DNA from: Nemophila menziesii
Lineage: Eukaryota > Streptophyta > Magnoliopsida > Boraginales > Hydrophyllaceae
NCBI GenBank assembly: GCA_029959085.1
Contig: JARWIR010000008.1
Coordinates: forward strand, 6,882,001 to 6,946,000
Reading direction: 5' to 3'
Length of the DNA stretch: 64,000 bases
Shown: piece by piece, positions 1 through 13,272 of the stretch
How positions within the stretch are numbered: the first letter of the stretch is position 1
Layout: every line of letters begins with the position of its first letter
Notes under the pieces: generated by a model
Database searches by the model: none
What the model was told of the DNA's origin: nothing
What the model saw: only the letters and a program-made list of their open reading frames with translations
Made by a program: the position numbers and the translations under genes

Positions 1-1023
1 GCCCTAGAGCTTGAGTTACTCTTATAAAATATTCTCACTCAACCTAGTGATTTGATGCACTAATTAGCATCCGCAATAACCCAATAATAAAGCATTAAGA
101 TGATCATATAATAAATTCCTCTTAGCCGGTCCAAATCATATACTCTTTTTATATCATTTTTTCTTTCTTTTGTAATTTAGATATGACTCTCTTTTTGATG
201 TGAGATATCATTCTACTTCTTTTTCAATACATTTCTTTTTCTCTTCAGTCTTTCTTTTTTCATTTACTTTTACCTCGACAAAGGGTTACAATATACAACC
301 CAATAATATTTCCCATAATGTTGAACCCACCACCCCAAACACAAGCTCTGAAACGACTATCTATGCATCGCGATTCGGGTGCAGGTCAAATGGAAAAGTC
401 CCAAAGTCTAAGGAGAATGACTTATAACATGGCTAATAAGAAGGCTTTAGAAAGTATATAAGGGGCTGATAAGGATATAAATATAATAAATGGATAGAAA
501 GCTGAAAGGAAAGAAATGGCTTATCAAAGAACCGCCTTAATCACTTTCTAAACTATGCAATTTCGTTACTTTGTCACCTCTAGCACGTTCATGAAACAGG
601 TTATCGATTTGCTTGGATCTCACGGCCTACACACCTCTCAAGGTGCCCTAAGATTAAACATACTTCTACCGCATTGCTTACTAATCTTTTCTTTACTATT
701 AATGTATGTTTTCATGTAAATACTCTAAGCATATAAAAAACAGCTCATAACCATATTACTTTCTATAATTAACTCACTAAGTTTATGCTTTCGAGCTATT
801 AGACACAATCTATATCTAATCCCATGTATCAAAAAATTTAATTTCTTCCTGAGAACAGTAAATCACAAAAAATAATGGAGATAGGGGACAACGAATCCCC
901 ACACCCCAACTAAAAAATTAGCCTTGTCCCCGCGATTCGAAAAGACTCAATAAAGAAATTAAAAATCTTACAAATAATGCATATACATAAATGTTAAGGA
1001 AGAAAGAGAACATACTCTCGAGG
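1..1023. other. Noncoding left part of segment A1
   Basis: No gene is supported here. The stretch aligns with 42235-43307 and 60697-61750, including shared landmarks such as 'gcctacacacctctcaagg' and 'ctaccgcattgcttact'. It lies downstream of the minus-strand Transposase_32-like pseudogene. The few short open frames are not shared by the three copies in a way that suggests coding. Confidence 0.6.
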
Positions 1024-2269
1024 TTATTGCCTTGCATTATCAACATCCAAGGTAGGATTTTGTGGATCTTTCACGATATCGCGCTTTAATTCTCCAAGAA
1101 TGTCATTTTGTGCACTTGATTTGCTTTGATTTGTGCCACATCAACGACCAAGAGCTGCTTCAACTTTATTTAATCGCTCCTCTACCCTTTCTCTCCAAAC
1201 AAGATCCTCTTCTTTCGATTCTCTCTCACGAGAGGTTCCTTCTTGCTTAGGCTTCTTGATTCCCTCTCCTCTTGGGATTGTCTTAATCCACACATTGTTG
1301 ATATTATTACTTACTTTAAACATCAATATATCTACTTCACCCCTAATCACATTCGCCTTTCGTACTAGACACATGATCATAGTTGGATATTTTACATTAA
1401 ATAACGAAAGTAGAGAGATTGAAAATCACATCACCTCCTCCAAGATCAACTTCGCCACATCTACTTCTTCCCCTCTTAATACACAATTCAAAATGATGGT
1501 GTTTTTCATTGGGTACCTCCGAGGTTCTCGTGTTTCAAAACGCGTTTGGTGTGATGAAATTGTGCCAAATTCTAGTATCTGGTTTAAGGTATTTGTAATG
1601 ACAAGGTGCCTTCAACTCTCCCTTGTGTGCTTGCACCTTTCATTCATCCAACACATGCTCAAATAGTTGATACCAATCGTAAGTCTTGATATTCTCCATC
1701 GCTTCTCTATATTTGCATGGTCCAACCAATTTCTTGAACTCAAAGTGGTTTCAATATCTTCAATTGTAAAAGGTACTAACTTTCATTTGATTGGAACTTG
1801 ACCTTCATTATCGCGGCTGAAGAGGCCTAAATAGAACTCGGAAACTAAATCTATACATAAAGTTGAATGTCTCATCATGAGTGTTGTCTAACCCAATCTT
1901 TGTCCCATCTCTATAAGTCTCTTGTACTCACCTTCTCCAACTCTTTTTAAAATATTATTTCATGAGCAAAAGGTAAATCTGGTAAATGTGTTTTTGCGAA
2001 AGATAACAAGGCCTTTGATGCTTCATTCATCTCGGGTATAGAAGTCTCGATTTGTAGAGGTTGTGGTGTCTTTTCCTTGAAATTTGTAACTGCTTTGTTC
2101 TTTGATTTCACCACAGCTAGTTATCTCTACTTACTTGACCTGTTTTACCCTTTTTCTTTGTACCTGAACTTGTACCTTTCTCAATCATTTTCTTCTTAAC
2201 AGTACCCAATACCCTATTTTGATTCTTCTTCTTCCTAGTACTATATAATGTCTATGTTCTTTTCGTCAT
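1024..2269 (-). pseudogene. Transposase_32-like (putative plant transposon protein) pseudogene, copy A1
   Basis: Broken minus-strand gene for the plant 'putative plant transposon protein' family (Transposase_32, possibly related to ATHILA ORF-1). The function of this family is not established. Family-like features, clearest in copy A2, are a Lys-rich start MTKRT, an EFYLGLF block, a W-H-N-F-I core (RIWHNFITPN) and a late YPTMIMCLVRKANV block, followed by a charged coiled-coil-like tail (ERLNKVEAA). The natural end is a TAA at 1024-1026. In-frame stops at 2252-2254 (TAG), 1888-1890 (TAG) and 1426-1428 (TGA) are shared with both other copies. A1 also lacks one base near 2118 compared with A3, which shifts the frame. 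The long plus-strand frame at 1133-1666 is its antisense shadow. Confidence 0.7.
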
Positions 2270-3189
2270 CTCAATTGACCTCCAACTCAAAAACTTGAAC
2301 ACTGTTGAAATTTTTATACCTTGATTTTGAGTTTAAAAAGTGTTATTTGTGTTTTGGAAAGGTCTTCGATAGGGTGGTCGAGCAATGCTCACTTATGGGT
2401 CTGTTGCTCCCTGTTTTTCTTCCCTACACCCGACCATTTTTGTAAAAATAAATCTATTAGTGCCTATGTACATTATCAATAACTTATTATTTACCAAAAA
2501 AATTCCCTACCTCACATCCCTAACATCTAGGGTCAGCCTTAATATCTTTCATCCTTAGGAATTTGACTGAATTTTATCCAATTTTTATACATCATCCCCT
2601 TGTGATTCTTGTACCATTTTGGCATTAATTGGGTATGTTCCTTTTTATATTAGTCCAATATAGTCGAGTTTTCCCTTCCTTGACCAAAAAAAATGATGGA
2701 AAAAATTAAAATTTACCTAAAAGATAGTTTTAACCAAAAAGATATGGAAATACGATCTATGTACAGCTCAAGGATCTCCTTCCACTAGTGATAGTTGTAG
2801 GAAATATATTCCCTGATCATGTTCAGTAATACTTGGGCCACATGGTATCCCGCTTCCCTAACAAGGTTTGACATGTTATCCTCTACAAAAAATGGATGGG
2901 AAGCCTTCCCCTATACTTCTCCTTAGCCTTCCTTGTGTATCAGAGGACATTTCCTCCACGAAGCTTCTAAACATCTTTACTTGTAAATATTAGCATTATA
3001 ACATATACCATAAAAAATCAAGTTTTTATGTACATTGTACCTTTGCTAGCACACTAAGAAAATGAGACATGTCGAACCACACAATGGGGCCTGTCCCTCA
3101 CCATCTCCATCGTATTCGAGTGACATGAAATCGACCATGATCTGCTGCTCATGTAAATACTTTAGTAGTTGGAAGTTTTAAAGTGAAAT
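2270..3189 (-). other. Segment A flank with coding-like remnant, possibly En/Spm-related
   Basis: This stretch is kept in all three A copies and, more diverged, again at about 6350-7010. Reading the minus strand gives fragments such as KWYKNHKGMMYKNW and VDFMSLEYDGDGEG that look coding-like but are heavily broken. The best-preserved exon of the same region is in A2 (see 45034-45260). The assignment to an En/Spm-type (Transposase_24-like) gene is a weak inference. Confidence 0.3.
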
Positions 3190-4140
3190 TTTTCACCTAA
3201 GAGCCAAAGTTCAAATTTTCTATTTTAATAGTATAAGGACCTATGGTGCTATTTTTGAACGATACAATGACCTATATGGAAATTTTAATAAATTAAAGAG
3301 TTTTAGTGCAATATTTATAATCTAGGGATAAATAATGAAATTTTTGAATAATTAAGGGACATATGGTGCTATTTTTGCAAAATAAAGGGACACTAGTCAA
3401 AGTTTTGAACAATATAGGGACCTATAGTCTTTTTTTTTGCATAATACAAGGACTTATAATGTTGTTTTTGTATAATATAGAGACCTATGGGCATTTTATT
3501 ATACATTAATGATATATGGTGTTATTGTTTTGTAAAATATACAGTCTTATAGTGCAATTTTTCTTAATATAGGGACATATAGTCAATTTGTTTCATAATT
3601 TAGAGACTTATAATGAAACCTTTGCATAATAGATGGAGTTATTGTGTAATTTTGCATTCTTTGGCGAATTATAATGCTTTTTTTGTTCATAATATAGAGA
3701 CATATGGGTAATGTTTTATAAGATATAGAAATATGGTGTTATTTTTGCATAATATATGGACTTATAGTGCAATATTTCATCATATATACACCTACAATCC
3801 ATTTTTTTCATTATCTAGTGTCTTATAATGCAATTTTTTCATAATATAGGGACCTACGATGAAATTGCACTATAAGTTCGTATAAAATGCAAATAGTTGC
3901 ACAATAAGTCCTTTTATATACAAAACACAATACATATCCCTATATTAAAAAATCCCTTTTAGATCAACGTAATCGAATAAATATTTAGTATAAGAAAATT
4001 AAACTTTAAGTCCATATATTAAGTGAATATTGCACTATAAGTCCCTATTGTATTCAAATTTTGAACTTTTAGTCCCTGTATTATGCTATAATTGCACACA
4101 ATTTCACTATAGTTACCCATATTCTCAATAAGGTTCCAAT
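3190..4140. repeat. Degenerate 'agggacctata' repeat field that flips strand
   Basis: Dozens of diverged copies of a unit like 'ataatatagggacctatagt' plus a T-rich spacer run on the plus strand to about 3865. From there the same words appear as reverse complement ('cactataagtccctatatt'). The whole is a large, imperfect foldback with no coding potential. Related fields lie at 7010-8345, 23878-24600 and 45543-45974. The window ends (64000) just as the M4 copy of this field begins. Confidence 0.7.
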
Positions 4141-4343
4141 ATTAAAAAATTAACAAAAAAAGGGCAAGAGACCTTATTAACGGCTCATGAGGTGTCAGAG
4201 GTGAGGCTTTATACAGGGGGAAGGGGGTGGGCTTTGTGATTCAAATAATAGAAGTCTAAAACATGTTATGGATTTTTATAAAAATACAGACCTCAAACGA
4301 CCACCTATTTGTCGCTAAAGATGAAGTAAGTGGTCTATACACA

Positions 4344-4923
4344 TAGGGCTGTAAATGAACCAAGCCGCTCGCGAGCAGCTCAAGCTCGGCTCAGATTAAA
4401 GCTCGTTCGAGATTGGCTCGAATATAAACAAGCTCAAGTTCAAGCTTCATTTTAAGCTCGATAAGTAAACGAGCCTGCTCGAGCTCGGCTTGTGAGCTCG
4501 TTTAAAATTATTATAAATATAAATTAATATATTATCTACTTTTAAATATATTATTAAACCTTCGATATCAAATTGGATATTTGTAATTTATTTAGACATT
4601 TATTTTTTCATTAATGTTATGTTTCATATTTTCATACCACACAATCCATCAAATACCAACGGTTCATGAAAGTCCCATTTCAACCATAAAAATAAATTGT
4701 TCATGAGAAACTCGTTCTCGACTCTAAAAAGAGATTGTTCTATAAGTTAAACAAACAAGGTCTAACATTTCTGATTTGGATCATTGGAAGCTCGAGTGCT
4801 CAGCTCGTTAAAATTTGAGCTTGGCTTGGCCTAGCTCGTTTTACTTTGAGCTCGGCTCGGCTCGGATCGAGAAATTAAACAAACAAGCCTGTACATCTAG
4901 TATTCAGCTCGTTTACAACCCTA
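4344..4923. mobile_element. Non-autonomous hAT-type MITE rich in AGCTCG palindromes
   Basis: Terminal inverted repeats start TAGGGCTGTAAATGA on the left and end with the complement of TAGGGTTGTAAACGA on the right. The flanks are an 8-bp duplication with one mismatch, tatacaca (4336-4343) and tgtacaca (4924-4931), which is the size typical of hAT elements. Both arms carry many AGCTCG/GGCTCG words that can pair with each other; the middle is AT-rich. No coding capacity. It lies in the spacer found only in M1. Confidence 0.78.
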
Positions 4924-4931
4924 TGTACACA

Positions 4932-6349
4932 TATGACTCAAAATAGACGGGCAAAATTTGAGAGCCAATAGTTTGGATGGGTATACTGAATAGTCACTAA
5001 AGGGGTTTTATATTTACTAACAACCTAGTGGTGAGTAAGTATTAACTTATTTGGCGACCACAATGAAGGTTGTTAAATGTTTTTTAATAAAAAATAAACA
5101 AGCATATAAATACAAATTAAATTAAAGCAAGATAGATTATAATAGTAAATTGTCATCAAATGTGTTCGTCAAACAAACATAAATAGTCGAATAATAATAA
5201 ATTGTAAAATAGTTATATACAACACAAATAATATAAAGTCTAGTTAATACAAACCTATTAGTCAATGATGGATGATCGATGAAGGGACTGGGTCGTGTCA
5301 GTACCATCCTCAACTCTAAGGGATTGGCCCATAAGTGCCCGTGATGTACGTGACAGACCGGTTTACGTGCAAAATCCGTTCGCGATAGATGGGAGAGGGG
5401 AGATATAACATCAACATCTGTTGCCTCTAGCCTATCTGATTGATTTTCTCAATCAACTGCATAAAACCTTCAATAGTAAAGGCTAAAGTAAATGGTATGA
5501 GTCACCTAGTGCCAGTGGAATATTGGTCCATTTCTTGGGTTGATTGGTGGGTATATTCATTAAGGTATTTGAGTAACTTTTCCATGAATCAATCCTCAAT
5601 CTCGACACCTAGCACATAACTTAATCCTAAGCCTAACTATGTACACTGCTAGGAGTGTCTGGTGAAACTCCCGCGTTCAAGCCCATTTATGCGTGGTGGA
5701 GAATGTCCTTTACCACCTCGATGATTGCTCGAATATGATCATGTTGTGTTAATGAAAATTAACGCATGGAAGAAGACTATGACGCCTTAGTGTCTTCTAG
5801 CTGCCTAAACCTTGCCCTCAAATCAGTTATAAAAATTCAACGTAAATGTAAGTCGAAAAAAGATTATATTACACTGAAGTGTATTGAAACTTACATCTAA
5901 GCGCCCATCCCTTTAGTCTCTCGTCTTCCTCATCCAAATTTTGTTGTCATATTTAACTATTTTGGTTGTCCTCTTATTTGACGAGGGTATAGATGTAGTA
6001 AAAGGGTCATCGACCAATTTCATTAGGGAAAAAATGTCCAGATCCTCTATGACATCACGTAAAACAATAAATCAAGATATGAACTAAATAATACATTGTT
6101 GCAAATGGAAAAAAGATGTATGAAAGAATCATTACCGCTGTCATCTAGTAACGGGTTTGCGATAGTGTGGCCGAGCCATGTATACTTCCTGAGGCATGAT
6201 TCTCCATATTTTTGTTCCCCGCAAGCAACAGTGTATATTTACACTAATTTTTTAACAGCTATTATAAGTAATTTATTGAAAGTAATATTTACCATAAATA
6301 ATAGCCTACATCTCAAAGATTATATGGGCCAGTCTTCTCATATATTATC
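4932..6349. other. Spacer, no clear gene; possible CACTA-like remnant
   Basis: No intact gene. Around 4290-5070 there are words resembling the subterminal repeats of CACTA (En/Spm) elements ('ttgtcgctaaagatg', 'tttggcgaccacaatg'). On the minus strand, broken coding-like pieces such as ITDLRARFRQLEDTKAS lie at about 5790-5830. Together with the remnants on either side they suggest a decayed CACTA element, but I found no CACTA termini or duplication. Confidence 0.3.
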
Positions 6350-7010
6350 CCATGGAATTTGACCAATTTTTGTCCAATTTCTATACAACATCCCCTTGTA
6401 ATCTCTATACTAGCTTAGTTTTTTTTTGTGTATGTTACTTATGATATTAGTGTAGTCTGGTTGTGTTTTAGGTACATCGACTGGAAAAAAGGCTGCAAAA
6501 AAGACAAAATCTACCATAAATATAGTTTTATCCAAAAATATAAAAAAAAAAGGAAACTACCTCTACGTTTGCCCACCTTGTACTCCTAGGGGATCTCCTT
6601 TATCACATGATTGTAATAAGAAACATAATCCCTGAACATGATCCCTAATATATGGGCCACATGTTGCTTCCCTATCAGTGTTCCAGGCACCATCCTTGGT
6701 ACAAAAATTGACGAGGAGTGTTCCCTTGAAGTTATTCATAGCCTTCTTTTTGGGTCAAAGAATGTCGCGTCCATGATTCTCCAAAACCTGCTTACTTTAA
6801 GATTAACGTTAAATAAACATTTTCATATATCGTTAAATTTAAATATGTATGTACATTTTACTTTTGCTAGCACAACTAGAAACTAGACATGTGGAACCCT
6901 GCGGTGGCCCTGGGCCCTCACAATCTCCAAGATATCCATGTGAGATCCCATCTGCCATGATCTACTGATCAAGTAACTACTCAAGTAGAAACTTAAGGGT
7001 CAAATTTTAA
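6350..7010. repeat. Diverged second copy of the 2560-3190 region
   Basis: Landmarks in the same order as at 2560-3190: 'tccaatttctatacaacatc' against 'tccaatttttatacatcatc', then 'ttgctagcacaactag', 'gacatgtggaacc', and 'gccatgatct'. The same holds for what follows: both are followed by an 'agggac' repeat field that flips strand. This is an older duplication inside the module, much more diverged than the module copies are from each other. Confidence 0.65.
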
Positions 7011-8345
7011 TTATCTATTTTTTGAGAACATACGTGTATTTTTTAATAGTTTATGGACTAAATTGTTATTATTTTATACGGACCTAGGGAATTTTTCGGT
7101 AATTTGGGACTGAATTGTAAGTATTTTTAAAATTAGGGGCCAAAGTGTATTATCAAATTTTCTAGGGACTTAGGGGTAACGTTTAACAATATAGGGGCAA
7201 GATTGCAAGTATCTAAAAAATTAGGGGACGGAGTGTAATTATTCAATTCTCTAGGGACATAGGGATAATTTTTTACTTTCAAGGGACTAAATTGTATGAA
7301 TTTAAAAAAATAAAGGGCCAAATTCTAATTATTCTAATTTCTAGGGACATATGGTTATTTTTAATATTTGGCGACTAAATTGATAAAATATAAAAAATGA
7401 AGGCGCTAAACTGTAACCATACTTATAATTCCCTTGTAATTTATAAAATGCACTACAATTCCCTAAAAATTTAAAAAAACACACAATTAGTCCCTATGTT
7501 AATATAAAATTTTAGTTTAACCCCGCAAATTACAAAAACATTACTATTGGACCTTTTTCAAAAATATTACTCAAAAGTCCCTAAAAATATGAAATTGCGT
7601 TATAAGTCCCTTTATTAACCAAAAATATCATTTTAATTTATATTAAGTCCATTTATAATAAAAATACACTTCTAGTCCCTATATAATGCATAAATTTCAT
7701 TTTAACTCCCTTTTTAATGCACGGATTTCACTATAAGTCCCTAAATTAATTAAATTGGAATTTTAAGTCCCTAGAATTATTGAATATTTCACGTCCATTT
7801 ATAAATAAAATTACTCTTCTAGTCCATATATAATGCAAAGAGTTCATTTTAACTCCCTTTATAATGTGTGAATATACTGTAAGTCCCTATATTAATTAGA
7901 ATTGCATTTTAAATCCCTAAATTATTAAATATTTCATTATAAGTCCATTCATAAAGAAAAATTGATCTTCCAATCCTTATATAACACACACAAATCATTT
8001 TAAGTCCCTATTTAATGGGTAAATTAACTAGAAACCTTATATTTTTTTCAAGTCTCTATATTATAACCCCTATAGGGCCTTGAATATGAAAAATACAATA
8101 ACAGGGGGCCTAAAAAATACAAAAAAATAATAATAGTCCTTATACTATATGAAGATCTAACTAAAAATCCTTAAGTATGCGAAAAATAGAATCAATTTTC
8201 CCTGAATATTCTAAATATACACTATGTTGCCCTGATTATAAAATAATACATCTTAACTCCCTATATTATACAAAAATTGTACCTAAATTCCCTACAATAT
8301 GCAAAAAATCCACCAAATATACCCACTTACCATACAATAATCCAA
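7010..8345. repeat. Second 'agggac / agtccct' repeat field, segment B1
   Basis: From 7010 to about 7420 the words read 'agggactaaattgtaa'; from about 7420 on they read as reverse complement, 'actataagtccctaaatt', so this is again an imperfect foldback. The right half is segment B1, matched at 23878-24600 and 45543-45974. Short open frames here, such as 8177-8380, are made of the repeat itself and are not genes. Confidence 0.7.
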
Positions 8346-10819
8346 AATTTTGGTGGTCTATAAGCATTATATTGTTTTAATTATAACTTTTACCTACCAT
8401 CCAACGGTTGGTAATGATGTTTTTTTATTTTTTTTAACTACTGAAGATTTTTTTAAAGGTTATTTAAATTTTTATTGACAACTTGTGATTAAAATGCACG
8501 TTCTAGCGAAAAAGTTATTCAGTCTCTACAACTTTGGCCGCTAGAGATCAGAACTTTTGAAATGCCGTATTCGATAAATATTTTTTTGTTAGCTGAGCTA
8601 ACCTATTACCGATCATGTATAAGCGATGTATTATTTGATCTAGGGACCTTGTTACGGTTACGACAGTGTAGTCGCTGGATAACATAAATGGTAACTGTTA
8701 TAGTTGTATGACTATCCTCTACTTTATAAAATATTTTGATATTGATAGGGACTTACTTGCGAAGGGGCTAAAACCTCATCATCATCCACAACACGCATGT
8801 AGGTATTCAATTAGTTACCTCTTATTCATGTCTAATCTAGTGGCTTCCCGAAATAGCTCCCTAAATGTGATACAGAGGAATATTTAGTCCAATTATTTTC
8901 CAAATCCTCTCCATTCCCCTTGAACTTTTCCCAACATCAAAATTAACCCCTAACAATTATTTTCCACACCCCTGTGCCCTTTCTGTTTATCTTATTTTTC
9001 TCCAATCTTACATGTATTTTTTCCAACCCCACCCCTTCATTGAAGACTACAACATCAGCAATCACCTGGACATTTATTTACTTCTCAAAATTCTATAAAA
9101 TCAGAATGTTGTGACCCAAAATAGTAGCCTTATCTCAAAGACAATTAGTGCCAATTTTTGTATAATGTAACTAAAAAAGACCTCATATTTTATTTTGCTT
9201 TACATAACCAACATGGTCTTGCAAATACCCATTACCCAAATCATGTACCTTTGAGCCAGCCAAAATAACCCTCATGTCCGACAAACCTTACACCATTTAA
9301 AGTGTTGAAGCTACAAAAATTGAGTCGTTTGATATCTCCTCAAACATTGAGTTAACAAAATTTCCACTTACTACCACTGCTGTATCGAGTTATGTTTTCT
9401 TTACTTGGATCAATATTAATACTGAATCGTAACACTATTTGCTTGACATCCTATCATATCTTTGGTTTTGTTGTCTTTAAATTTTGATACATCTCATCCA
9501 GTATTTCATGATTCCACATTATATGTTATCATATCTACAGGTAATTTGATTTCTTGTAGCATGTTCCATTCTAATTTTGAAAGTGTATAGGACTTTACAA
9601 TAAAATTCAAGATTGGCTAAGATAGGCTCTACATTTCTAGCCTACTTGTTCATTTTCCACCACTACCATCATTCACCCCTCACTATCAAGCATGTAGGTT
9701 GCCTTTTAATTTCAAGGTTTAGATTCTTTACATTTAGTTTTTTATACGAAAGGTAACGATAATTATATTTTTAATTCATGTGTGTTTGCCAATCAATTGT
9801 GCTTAACATTTCAATCAAGTAGTATTTCATCAATTAATTTTAAATTTGTAAGTGCTTCTTTATTTGTAACCATGTTCTCTTATTAATCGAGTTCTACTTA
9901 AATTTAAATTTTATGCCCTATGGATAAAACTCAATTAATTGTCTCGTTAATCAAATAATCAGTCTAATGTTCCAACGAAATATGGTCGTAGAGCACAATC
10001 AACAACCTCTGATTTCGGTATGTTGTATTTTATATGCTTCTATTTCCATAGTACTGGGTGGAAGTGTTCTTGCCTCATTAATCGGGTACCCATTCTGCCC
10101 CTCTCAAATATTTACCCTCACAAAAAATTATTTCAAAAACCTCATGTATGTTAACACCTATGTACTTTTGGTTGCAAGTGTAATGCCTCAGATTATATTT
10201 AAATGATGAAATAATTGTTTACTCCATGTGCAACAGATGGTGTTTATTTTCTTGGGTTCCCTCCAAGCACAAAATCTTATCGCGCTTCTGATCTTGTCAT
10301 ACTGAAAATGTTATCAAGTCGAGAAAAATGCACTAATATGATCTCGACCCCACCGAGCACATATCCTTCTTGCCAGACATCTACACAAATTTTTACAACA
10401 TAGATGTGTAACACTTTGATGCAAATCTTGTGTGTTTGTAAGTTGCTTGCTTTCTACAATCGAGTAAATAAAAATATTTACATTGAAAATATATTTTTTT
10501 TCTATTGAAAATGAAGTACATAGCTTAATACTCTGAGGATTATCTAAGAATAGGATTTTAGAAACCAAACCAAACCATTGTATGCCTTATCCACATCACC
10601 AAAACAATCATTTGCCACTAATTATACAATATACATATTTATTATCACTTCAATATATTTTTAAAATTAAACAATACACATATATATATAATATTATATA
10701 TATAATAACATATTTAACAAGTTATAATATTCTCAGCATCGATAACAATACATAAAATGAATAAGTTTGAAACTTGCTATTGCTGCCAAATATTCTGATG
10801 ATCTTCTAAACTCTCACGG
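8346..10819. other. Segment C1 downstream of the RING gene; no gene supported
   Basis: Aligns with 24810-27020 and, after a deletion, with 45974-47270. It lies 3' of the minus-strand RING-H2 gene. Two plus-strand frames (9967-10206 and 10215-10403) persist only partly in the other copies: the second is open in C3 but mostly deleted in C2. No protein family was recognised, so I treat them as chance frames. Confidence 0.5.
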
Positions 10820-13220
10820 TTACAAGATAATTGACCTGCAAAGTGGGCAGGTATTTTTGTGAAGCAACCATGTTGTTATGCATTCTTGATGAAAATGGTG
10901 ATGACAGTTCACCACTCCCACTTCTTCATCTATTGCATACCCTGCCTGAAAAAATCCTCCAAAAAGTAGTTGTTTAGAGGAGATAATAGCGTTAACTCAA
11001 TTCGAAGTGATGAATATTAGATAATGTAATAATTGGTTCATACCAAACATATGGAGCATACATCTGCTTCTTGTTGTTCTCTAATTTTTCTCAATAAAAG
11101 ATGCGCACTAATTTCTTCACGTCTTAGTTGTGTGTTTGCATGCTCTTGCATATCCAACAATTGCATATAATTGTCTTCATTAGCGTCTGCGTCGTCATCA
11201 GTTGTATCATCAAATCTGATGATAAAATCATCTCTATAAGTAAATTGAATGTTCAGCGTTGTTCCATCTAGAGCAATGTTCTGCAAAATACAGTGAAGAC
11301 ATAATATTGTGAGTGAAATTGTTATGCTTGTATTATGAGTAATTGCATCCAAAGACAAACAATTGAATTTGTGAATCGTGAAGAAGAATAATTCTCTCTT
11401 TTCATTTTTGGATTAGATTTCAATGTTGAGTTAAGCTTTGAAGAAGACACAAAGTAACTACTATAGTTTGGTTATTTATAAAATGCGTGTTTATGAAAAG
11501 CTACCAAAGTAGTCACATATTTAAAAGATATAAAATTACTAAAAACACAAAACTGTAACTTTAGTTTTTTAAATAACCATAGTATTTTAATACAATATTA
11601 AATTTTAAGGAATTTAGCTATAAAACACCAATGGGCATAGTAGAGTGATAACTTTTGCTTAGTGGTTCGTTTTTGTGTTACATATACTTATTCCCTATAC
11701 TTTTTTATATATATTTGGAAATAAGAACGTATCCCCGCCTTTTGTGCTCCATTATTCTCTTCAAGGAGAAGTTTTGTCCTCAAACCGGCAATGTGGTCGA
11801 TATCACCAACATATCAACATAATGATAAAAAGAGAAAAAAACATAAATTATAACCTCCATAGTAACATAAATATAACCCTATAGATTCAATGGTCGTTCT
11901 TCTCAAAGAATTATAAAGGACAAAACTTGAGTTCAAACTTGTTGTAATAGTGAGCTAGGTCAATCATTCATGTAGACACCCTGAATGAAGTCTTCGTATA
12001 CTTTCTTAGACAATGATAGTAGAACTTTAGAATTAATAATGTGCACGTATAAAATATACATCCATGTCCAAATTTATTTGGCTAACTTACTAAAAGATAA
12101 ATTCTACAAGTGGTATCATAAGCCTTAAATCACCCTCTTTATCTGCGTCTTTATGTAGTATTTTAAAATTTACATAAATAAATTAAATATTAGATTATAC
12201 AAATGGTATCCAAGTCTTAAACTACTGTTTTAAAAGTAAATAAGTTTTTTAATTCTAGACCAAAATGTTATTTAGTTTTGAAAACAAAACCGTATTTAGA
12301 AGAAAAATGATTTAGTGCATGATAATTTTTTTTATTCAAACTATTTGATTTATGATATTTTTCAATATATTGACATAGACAATGACTCCATAATGTGTAT
12401 TTTATTTCATCATATTTATCATGAGTTGTTTTTTATTTAATTTTGTAATAAGGAAAGACGAGTCAGTGATTTCTATCTTATTATTTGTATGCATATAAAA
12501 TTTAAAGGTTTTAAGAATGATGTAATAATCCATATTATATGGATCTTGATTATTTTTGTGTTAAAAGGTAACTGGTTAGGATCTATATCAAATTTCCATC
12601 TTAAAATAATATTTTGTACGCAAACTAGAGAATAAGAGAAACCAGGATTGTGATGGTCAAGGGCTTTCCCTTTATTGTGCTAATGATGGTTGGCCATGGT
12701 GAAGATAGTTGTGTTTATTCGGCTATGTTAGTGTTACATATAGGTGAGTAGTCCTATTTGGTTGAGACTCAAAGAGATAAGGAAGTTTTTTTTGAGTTTA
12801 TCTTAAACACAGTCTTATCTCCTATTCTTATTGTAAACAAGATGGATTTAAAATCATATTTTGGATAAACTAAATAAACAGTTCTATTCTCTACAAAACA
12901 TAGAAAAGAATAAAAACAATCATTCACATGACCAAAAAAATGAAAAAAAGAAGAAGATCTCAATCTTATTCTCTCTGCTTTGATTACTCAGCAAATAATT
13001 ATAATGTACGTAATGGCAATCTCATCCTCACTAGTAAGTTACTGTCATAGTCAAAAGAAGAAGGATAGGAACATGAAGGCAATTTTCAAGTGAAGTAAAA
13101 GCTAGAAGAGCTAAGAGGTTCAGGATAAGTTGTTTATCAGTTTTTTTTTTTGAAAAAAAGACGAAATGGGAATTTGAAGCTAGGATTTATGATATAAAAT
13201 TGTATTTCCTCATGAGTATG

Positions 13221-13272
<52 letters not shown>

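Noticed and set aside
1133..1666. 177-residue plus-strand frame, and its A3 equivalent 61983-62528 (181 residues)
   Set aside because: Antisense to the Transposase_32-like gene, whose minus-strand reading shows the recognisable protein; no similarity in the plus reading.
3190..8345. Possible CRISPR-like or centromeric satellite array
   Set aside because: Units are too diverged and irregular in spacing for either, and they flip strand midway; this is degenerate interspersed repeat in a plant genome.
8177..8380. Frame shared with 24429-24659
   Set aside because: Made of the 'agtccct' repeat; similar only because segment B is duplicated, with no recognisable product.
9967..10403. Two plus-strand frames with partial conservation in C3
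   Set aside because: Mostly deleted in C2, no splice or promoter context, no family recognised; conservation is explained by duplication.
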